A stretch of 31,396 nt of DNA, taken from positions 1 to 31,396 of the forward strand of contig LT649371.1 in the NCBI GenBank assembly GCA_900128395.1, read 5' to 3'. The notes under the pieces were generated by a model that saw nothing but the letters and a program-made list of their open reading frames with translations, did no database searches and was not told the origin of the DNA. Below, piece by piece: positions 27,301-31,396 of this stretch. The stretch comes from Stramenopiles sp. TOSAG23-2 (lineage: Eukaryota; Sar). How positions within the stretch are numbered: the first letter of the stretch is position 1; the number at the start of each line of letters is the position of its first letter. Position numbers and translations under genes: made by a program.

Positions 27301-27508
27301 TTTCAACTGATTCAACTGTTAAATCATGCTGATTTAATTTCAATTCATTTGTCGATACGTTTGATAAATATGTTTGAGTAGCAATACAACGAACACGTTC
27401 TTTATCCATATCGAAAATCAAGTCATAGTGTAAAGGCAGCAATTCTAGTGGTCCAAAGTCAGCTCTACTAAATCGAAATTTTTTTTTCTCTTTTGCAATG
27501 GATGTCAT
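24341..27508 (-). CDS. M1-family (PepN-like) zinc aminopeptidase
   Basis: ATG at 27508, TAG at 24341. With the 108-nt intron (25797 to 25690) removed it is 1019 residues; unspliced, the frame stays open at 1055. M1 hallmarks: GGMEN (383-387, the exopeptidase/substrate-anchoring motif, usually GAMEN), the zinc site HEFYH (418-422) with the third ligand E441 exactly 18 residues on (HEXXH-X18-E), and the transition-state tyrosine probably Y505 (AMTYSKAPEF). HEFYHNINGSQVT...EAVTVHIQRE resembles the HEYFHNWTGNRVT region of PepN-type enzymes more than the animal HELAHQWFG type. It removes N-terminal residues from peptides, probably in the cytosol (no signal peptide). A charged helical insertion (about 286-365, ARKKVYELIEKRDRLKENGD) precedes GGMEN and is unusual. 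The C-terminal half should be the helical ERAP/PepN-C domain. Confidence 0.93.
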   Translation of the reverse strand: MTSIAKEKKKFRFSRADFGPLELLPLHYDLIFDMDKERVRCIATQTYLSNVSTNELKLNQHDLTVESVEMFEKHSLLGPPPVGLDAKIPNFLVHIKSLSNVKALDYEVQAEERFLIVKLPFLLKKGEEIVIRTVSTCKPTANILEGIYYDYTPDGAPQTMITQCQQYGFQRIVPCVDRMASKTFYTTTVISDERYTNVVTNGDLAPGFFDDKMNAKFQSIEAAMPNFKSPDYDGPPRHVIKYYNHKVNMAPYLFFLGCGTYDVYTKEVEYPDGDTFRLEILCLPGIVRPEDAETSLVALRDSIIWLLVSTGPEATEHVEARKKVYELIEKRDRLKENGDASTADELAKIRSDLKALMSQWGNTGYKYTGSVYREIAMENSNYGGMENVGNTTIISSRLTPSKWLVDGGYVYMEGVKIHEFYHNINGSQVTGQSPFEIWLNEAVTVHIQREREVELFGAAFMRLSHVMYAFRPGSGPLASDRSPRSMAVEPAGFNTTHELISAMTYSKAPEFVRMCQLILGKKKFDHALHNYHTKYAFSNATSNQWIAAMAEFAPENVDVFKMANGWLKRTGKSANIYIVIYIYFTNFSFFFFLSNIYTHQYNILHTGYPTVTVESMETSDEGLIVSLKQSGFKEHVEDERYPWIIPLDYAIVVNGKNIVTGLHILQTEEENLNIPIEGLEEGKFIFSIGRDWSFFGSVDMKCSTSEMKIQQALNDTDPVNRYLAFRSIVDEVKGTIISNLVDNTGDGADLYSNPSSDLQFKDYLNLVATILNDEKLTPSTKAKLLVLEESCPSRPDLQHYYQEIADCTTILSAAIYRAHGPLLIKLFDQLTLLSVPNRPQKEGLVLRSLKNLILKFLCKSSSSKNGHDVNDCVQRALNQLNTSTYMSEKSSAFVRLLELASIDDSVAENLQGTFNDVKNEWTAHPIGCEAYISAVCQADCKASPSYIKQLTEERFFQWQLAGHARTVARGWSGNRKRALLTEDGLELTIELFFAVGKVNQMSAYSFLSAFGDVQKFNTEIQGTLVTALKKMQDGIDEKKQESLYKQLNMILSKLV
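25690..25797 (-). other. 108-nt stop-free intron in the aminopeptidase gene
   Basis: On the minus strand: GTAAGTCAGC ... TTTTACACACAG. It is phase 1 and splits a glycine codon. Splicing joins WLKRTG directly to YPTVTVE, restoring the conserved GYP strand start of the M1 beta-domain. Unspliced it would insert 36 AT-derived residues rich in I, Y and F. It has no stop in frame and a length divisible by three. Confidence 0.9.
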
Positions 27509-28046
27509 GATATAGAATATTTATATTTATATATATGAAAGTAGTGGGGAACAAGTCCACGTGGGTTCTTATAAAAATATATATTGTATCTAGTCGTCTA
27601 CACTAACACATATATACTTTATCAACAAGTCATTTGTTCATTCAATTTTCAATATATATATATATATAAAATTGAATTTTTCTATAGATTTTGGCATGCA
27701 CCTGCTAATACAATAGTATATAGAGATAGCAATCGCATGATGAATATCCCTTGCTATGTATCTGCTAATTAATAGCATTGACACAGCATATAAAACGATG
27801 TTATTAAAATTACCTATATTTTGCGTTTTGCGTGTGTTAATGTTTTCGCTATACTAACGTAATGCTAACGTTAGTGTACTAATGTTATACCATGGAAAAC
27901 TGCTATATTTAAATCCTTAATCCTATTTTATATAGGCATAACAAGGGAAACATATTGCTACTGTAAATATGTACTTGGGAAAAATCCAATCTCTAGTTTC
28001 ACAACAAAAAAATGGAGTATATATATAGCAATTTTTGTAAATAAAA
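27509..28046. promoter_or_regulatory. divergent spacer
   Basis: A 538-bp spacer between the aminopeptidase (minus) and the unrecognised gene (plus). The left half is AT-repeat rich. From about 27820 it changes character (CTAACGTTAG palindrome, repeated ACTAACG/CTAATG pieces) and includes TACTTGGGAAAAATCCAAT at 27972, which recurs with one change at 29393. Promoter function is inferred only from position. Confidence 0.4.
27972..27990 (+). repeat. 19-bp flanking direct repeat, left
   Basis: TACTTGGGAAAAATCCAAT; differs at one base from 29393-29411. The pair brackets the higher-GC gene at 28.0-29.0 kb. Confidence 0.6.
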
Positions 28047-29006
28047 ATGACAGATCGTAAAAACATCACTGGCGAAAAAAGAAAATCAATCGAAATACCA
28101 AGAAAAAATACAACCAACGCACAACCAAAGTTTGCAGAAAAGTTCAACCAAAATACAATAATTGAATTAAAGGGGAACAACATTACTATTAACGAGGAAG
28201 GAAAATGCTATGCTTCAACCCCACCACTCCCAGTAGTAGGAGAATGTTATCTCAGCTCTAGCGGTAATCTCGGAAAGAAGAACATCAACGGTGACATAAA
28301 TAGGGCGGAATTCAAAGTCTGTTTAACCAGCTCGAATGAGTCAGATACGACTTCTCTGGTAGAACAAAAAAACTTCTTTGCCTGGGTCAATAAGATATCT
28401 AGGGATATATTGGACAAAGTATGGGATACAGAGAAGTTTAAACGCCGTCGTGGTCGTTTATTGAAACAAGCACAACAAGAATTTGACGATAATAAAGAAT
28501 TCAGTGAAGAGGAATCCAGTGAAGAGGAATCAAAGAAGGTCAAAGAGCGTGCTAAATCCTTGTTTATTTCTGGCGCAAAACTACCTGGTCATGATAGAAT
28601 ACAGCTATCGACGCTTTACGTGAATCCGCGAACAAATGAAGTGAATCGACCTACTATGTGGAAGAAAAATGATGATACATACGAGAATATCACAGAGCGT
28701 ATTGATAGTTTGACGGAGGGTTCCGTCATTATCGCACAGATGAGATTCCGTGTCTTTAATAAAAGTCGCAAGTATGGTGTACTGCTTGATCTTGGACCTG
28801 ATATAGAAATTGTCTCACAGAGAGAACCTCCGATCGAACACCCTCTGGTAAAACGCCGACGTTTCACTAGAAGTACATCACCTGAGGAGTATATCGAACG
28901 GTACAATGGAAAAATGGTTGATTTGTTGTTGAAATTAACACAGTCCAAACATGTTAAAGTACCTGATTGGCTGGTCAATCCAAAGAATACCCCAGCTCTG
29001 CAGTAA
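28047..29006 (+). CDS. unrecognised protein, possibly acquired/viral, OB-like segment
   Basis: 319 residues from the ATG at 28047. I cannot name it. Features in order: a basic N-terminus (1-35); PPLPVVGECYLSSS (59-72); KNFFAWVNKISRDILDKVWD (108-127), helical; basic RRRGRLLKQAQQEF; an acidic SEEESSEEESKK (153-164); LPGHDRIQLSTLYVNPRTNE (179-198); then TEGSVIIAQMRFRVFNKSRK with YGVLLDLGPDIEIV (223-256). The last segment has the strand-turn-strand look of OB-fold single-strand-DNA-binding proteins of large DNA viruses and related elements, but this is only a pattern impression. Base composition is visibly more GC-rich and codon use less A/T-ended than its neighbours. Repeats bracket it, and palindromes follow it. 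Recent acquisition is plausible. No TM segment. Confidence 0.6.
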   Translation: MTDRKNITGEKRKSIEIPRKNTTNAQPKFAEKFNQNTIIELKGNNITINEEGKCYASTPPLPVVGECYLSSSGNLGKKNINGDINRAEFKVCLTSSNESDTTSLVEQKNFFAWVNKISRDILDKVWDTEKFKRRRGRLLKQAQQEFDDNKEFSEEESSEEESKKVKERAKSLFISGAKLPGHDRIQLSTLYVNPRTNEVNRPTMWKKNDDTYENITERIDSLTEGSVIIAQMRFRVFNKSRKYGVLLDLGPDIEIVSQREPPIEHPLVKRRRFTRSTSPEEYIERYNGKMVDLLLKLTQSKHVKVPDWLVNPKNTPALQ

Positions 29007-29224
29007 AAAGGTACAAGTTTCTTGATCAAAAACAAATAGGTCGTAAGGGAGTTCGTAAGACGTAATTTACGAACACAAAGTCAACAGAATACCTTAACAT
29101 GCATTTTCGAGGTAGCATTGTATAGCAGGCGAGTAGCCCAAATGATTTGAACAGAATACCTTAAAAATAATTCGTAAAAAATTTACGAACTTCCATCTCT
29201 ATATATCAAAAAGACATACCATAA
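29007..29224. other. symmetric palindrome/direct-repeat cluster
   Basis: Order: palindrome GTTCGTAA-8 nt-TTACGAAC (29051-29074), direct repeat AACAGAATACCTTAA (29083-29097), the same repeat again (29150-29164), palindrome TTCGTAAA-AAA-TTTACGAA (29171-29189). Two like palindromes thus enclose two identical 15-mers. This could be a regulatory or origin-like site. Confidence 0.7.
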
Positions 29225-29467
29225 ATGGATACATCTAGATACATACACACAGGAACCATCAACAACCCGCGTTGTTCCCATACATCATGCCCAAACGAAG
29301 GAACACACATGGGCGCAGATATTGTGGATTCCACGGCAGAAAAATTGTTTTGGCATAGCCTATTTCATAAATACAGACAAAAACTCAAAATATACTTGGA
29401 AAAAATCCAATGTTTTATTTTACATTATGTAAAGCCTTCTCGTTCAATGGTTCTGATGACACATTGA
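29225..29467 (+). CDS. possible small ORF, unknown
   Basis: 80 codons from an ATG at 29225. The first half (MDTSRYIHTGTINNPRCSHT, then CPNEGTHMGADIVDSTAEKL) has a mixed, protein-like composition, with two Cys-x-x-x-Cys-like residues. The second half is hydrophobic/basic. It lies in the same higher-GC segment as the preceding gene and contains the right flanking repeat. No family recognised; it may be a chance ORF or a fragment. Confidence 0.25.
   Translation: MDTSRYIHTGTINNPRCSHTSCPNEGTHMGADIVDSTAEKLFWHSLFHKYRQKLKIYLEKIQCFILHYVKPSRSMVLMTH
29393..29411 (+). repeat. 19-bp flanking direct repeat, right
   Basis: TACTTGGAAAAAATCCAAT; one mismatch to 27972-27990, 1421 bp away in the same orientation. 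Confidence 0.6.
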
Positions 29468-30031
29468 CCATTTTTTTCGCCCGTATTATCGACACTAGTA
29501 TACTAATAGTTCCTATATAAGTATAAATCTGCCACCACCTCCATTAATAATAATGAATAAATACTGGAGTGGCTAGGCTAGAGGCTAGAGTGGCACCACC
29601 AATAATTAATTATACTACAGTATAATATTAATAGAAATAATATATATAATAATAATTATTATTTCAGTAGTAGAAACATGAAAAAAATAATAATAATAAC
29701 ACAACTCACAACTCACTAGCTTTTACCAGCAAACCACTCAGACAACAAATATACGTATATATCGATCGATACAAAAAAGATAAGCATTTGCGTAATTTCT
29801 GACATCTATTTAGAACCATTTTCTGTGTCAGTTGTCAGTTGTCAGTATCATAAAAGACTCGACGAACGACTTACAAAAAACCTTTTTTTTATTTGGTTTG
29901 CGTACAGATCTTTACATCTTTACAAAACGCTAAAAGATCTTCCTAAAGATAGTAGAAGAAATATATAGATATACATAATAATGATTATTCTGTTACATTT
30001 ATGTGTATATGATATATGCCTGCGATATAAG
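29468..30031. other. spacer upstream of the RCC1-repeat gene
   Basis: AT-rich with AATAAT tracts (29620-29700) and a TGTCAGT triple repeat (about 29826-29847). It holds the presumed promoter of the RCC1-type gene. An in-frame ATG at 29981 could extend that protein by 17 residues. Nothing else seen. Confidence 0.5.
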
Positions 30032-31396
30032 ATGAAAAACTGGATCTTTGTAGTAGTTTTCTTTTTCTTTCTTTTATTAAGATCGGGCAAGACAGCAAAA
30101 CAAATCGTTGCTGGTAGAGAACATACGTGTGTTATTTTAAATGACGATACGGTTAAATGTTGGGGGATGGGATCCGAAGGGCAACTTGGTTATGGTGATA
30201 CAGATGCTCGGGGAGATGGATCGAATGAAATGGGAAACAATTTACCAACAGTTGATTTAGGAACAGGTAAGACAGCAAAACGAATCGCTGCTGGTGATTA
30301 TCATACGTGTGCTATTTTAAATGATGATACGATGAAATGTTGGGGGATGGGATCCGAAGGGCAACTTGGTTATGGTGATACAGATGCTCGGGGGTATCAA
30401 TCCAATCAAATGGGAGACAATTTACCAACAGTTGACTTAGGAACAGGTAAGACAGCACTACAAATCGTTGCTGGTGCTTATACGTGTGTTATTTTAAATG
30501 ACGATACGGTTAAATGTTGGGGTTATGGAGGCAGGGGGAACCTTGGTTATGGCGATACAACTACTCGAGGAGATGGATCGAATGAAATGGGAAACAATTT
30601 ACTAACGGTTGACTTAGGAACAGGTAAGACAGCAAAACAAATAGTTGCTGGTCAATATCATACGTGTGTTATTTTAAATGACGATACGGTGAAATGCTGG
30701 GGTAATGGAGAATTCGGGCAACTTGGTTATGGTGATACAACTAATCGAGGAGATGGATCGAATGAAATGGGAGACAATTTACCAATACTTGATTTAGGAA
30801 CAGGCAAGACAGCAAAACGAATCGTTGCTGGTGCTGATCATACGTGTGTTATTTTAAATGATGATACGGTGAAATGTTGGGGAAGTGGATCCGAAGGGCA
30901 AACTGGTTATGGTGATACAACTAATCGAGGAGATGGATCGAATGAAATGGGAGACAATTTACCAATACTTGATTTAGGAACAGGCAAGACAGCAAAACGA
31001 ATCGTTGCTGGTGATGATCATACGTGTGTTATTTTAAATGATGATACGGTGAAATGTTGGGGAAGTGGATCCGAAGGGCAAACTGGTTATGGTGATACAA
31101 CTAATCGAGGAGACGAACCCAATGAAATGGGGAATAATCTACCAGTTGTTTTAATAGCTTCATGTGTTGCTGGAAAATACTCACCAAATTCACAATACTC
31201 ACCAAATTCACAAACGGCTTGTCAAACTTGTGATGCTGGTAGTGTAACAGATACATTATCCTTATCTGGTGGATCTACATGCACTCCCTGTGTAGCTGGA
31301 AAATACTCACCAAATTCCCAAACGGCATGTCAAAATTGTGATGCTGGTAAATATTCTACTGCTATTGGTGCAACGAGTGATGCGACATGTCAAACT
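30032..31396 (+). CDS. secreted RCC1-repeat / Cys-rich repeat protein (3' end beyond window)
   Basis: Partial: 455 codons open to the window edge. I start at the ATG 30032 because it gives a classic signal peptide (MKNWIFVVVFFFFLLLRSG); an in-frame ATG at 29981 would put 17 polar residues ahead. Six RCC1-type units begin at 30086, 30266, 30446, 30623, 30803 and 30983, each 60 residues (the third lacks one His). The pattern is GKTAKxIVAG, xHTCVILNDDTVKCWGxG, GQLGYGDT, then RGDGSNEMGDNLPxVDLGT. The two cysteines per unit (TCV, KCW) suggest disulfides outside the cell. From about 31160 follow cysteine-rich modules (CVAGKYSPNSQTACQTCDAG and CTPCVAGKYS) of the GCC2/GCC3, ephrin-receptor-like type. 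An extracellular beta-propeller with a Cys-rich stalk is likely; the ligand is unknown, and a later TM segment may lie outside the window. Confidence 0.9.
   Translation, partial: MKNWIFVVVFFFFLLLRSGKTAKQIVAGREHTCVILNDDTVKCWGMGSEGQLGYGDTDARGDGSNEMGNNLPTVDLGTGKTAKRIAAGDYHTCAILNDDTMKCWGMGSEGQLGYGDTDARGYQSNQMGDNLPTVDLGTGKTALQIVAGAYTCVILNDDTVKCWGYGGRGNLGYGDTTTRGDGSNEMGNNLLTVDLGTGKTAKQIVAGQYHTCVILNDDTVKCWGNGEFGQLGYGDTTNRGDGSNEMGDNLPILDLGTGKTAKRIVAGADHTCVILNDDTVKCWGSGSEGQTGYGDTTNRGDGSNEMGDNLPILDLGTGKTAKRIVAGDDHTCVILNDDTVKCWGSGSEGQTGYGDTTNRGDEPNEMGNNLPVVLIASCVAGKYSPNSQYSPNSQTACQTCDAGSVTDTLSLSGGSTCTPCVAGKYSPNSQTACQNCDAGKYSTAIGATSDATCQT
30086..31162 (+). repeat. six 180-bp tandem units encoding RCC1 repeats
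   Basis: Period 180 bp (one unit 177). Units 5 (30803-30982) and 6 (30983-31162) differ at a single base over the first roughly 135 bp, then diverge, so the last unit arose by recent duplication or conversion. Units 1 and 2 also share long identical stretches (GGGGGATGGGATCCGAAGGG). Confidence 0.92.

Noticed and set aside
28616-29035. 139-codon minus-strand frame opposite the unrecognised gene
   Set aside because: Considered because the plus gene is an orphan, but the plus frame is longer, has ordered charge blocks and an ATG just after an AT-rich leader; the minus frame looks like its complement.

Overview
This is nuclear DNA from an AT-rich microbial eukaryote. The evidence is standard-code genes with GT..AG introns, eukaryote-only families (a VPS13-type lipid-transfer protein, a SWEET sugar transporter) and no bacterial signals. 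Genes are dense and mostly intronless, and the spacers are very AT-rich. At the right edge lies a secreted RCC1-repeat protein followed by GKYS-type cysteine-rich repeats. That architecture is common in stramenopile and other SAR-type algae and flagellates, so a marine stramenopile-like protist is my best guess. No marker gene here settles it.

Layout. 1-3.1 kb: a small acidic/Ser-rich protein (probably two exons, minus), an NmrA-like NAD(P)-binding protein (minus) and a small multipass membrane protein (plus). 3.4-6.3 kb: a membrane-anchored phytanoyl-CoA-dioxygenase-like enzyme (minus), divergent from a SWEET transporter (plus). 6.8-15.0 kb: one uninterrupted 2712-codon VPS13-family gene (minus) with what reads as an RGS domain embedded in the lipid-transfer bridge; this is the most unusual protein in the window. 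15.4-17.5 kb: a tiny gene of unknown function (minus), whose start region is tandemly duplicated so as to create a 10-codon upstream ORF, divergent from an ankyrin-repeat protein (plus). 17.5-20.7 kb: an MFS sugar/polyol transporter (minus), divergent from an alpha/beta hydrolase (plus). 20.7-24.3 kb: a long gene-free spacer, then an NRAMP metal transporter (plus). 24.3-27.5 kb: a PepN-like M1 aminopeptidase (minus) with a stop-free 108-nt intron. 27.5-29.5 kb: an unrecognised gene of visibly higher GC, followed by symmetric short palindromes and direct repeats; it may be an acquired, possibly virus-derived, segment. 30.0 kb to the end: the secreted RCC1-repeat protein, cut off by the window.

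The genes do not form a pathway. Three nutrient transporters (SWEET, MFS, NRAMP) fit an osmotrophic or mixotrophic cell, but they are not obviously co-regulated. Five divergent gene pairs have similar start-to-start spacers (478-563 bp), which may be shared bidirectional promoters. The spacers contain a dispersed hairpin repeat with a compensating stem-length change, a perfect 134-bp tandem duplication and several palindromic motifs. Where the first ATG of an open frame lies downstream of an in-frame TTG or GTG, starts below were placed at the ATG. No tRNA, rRNA, CRISPR array or transposase gene was seen.
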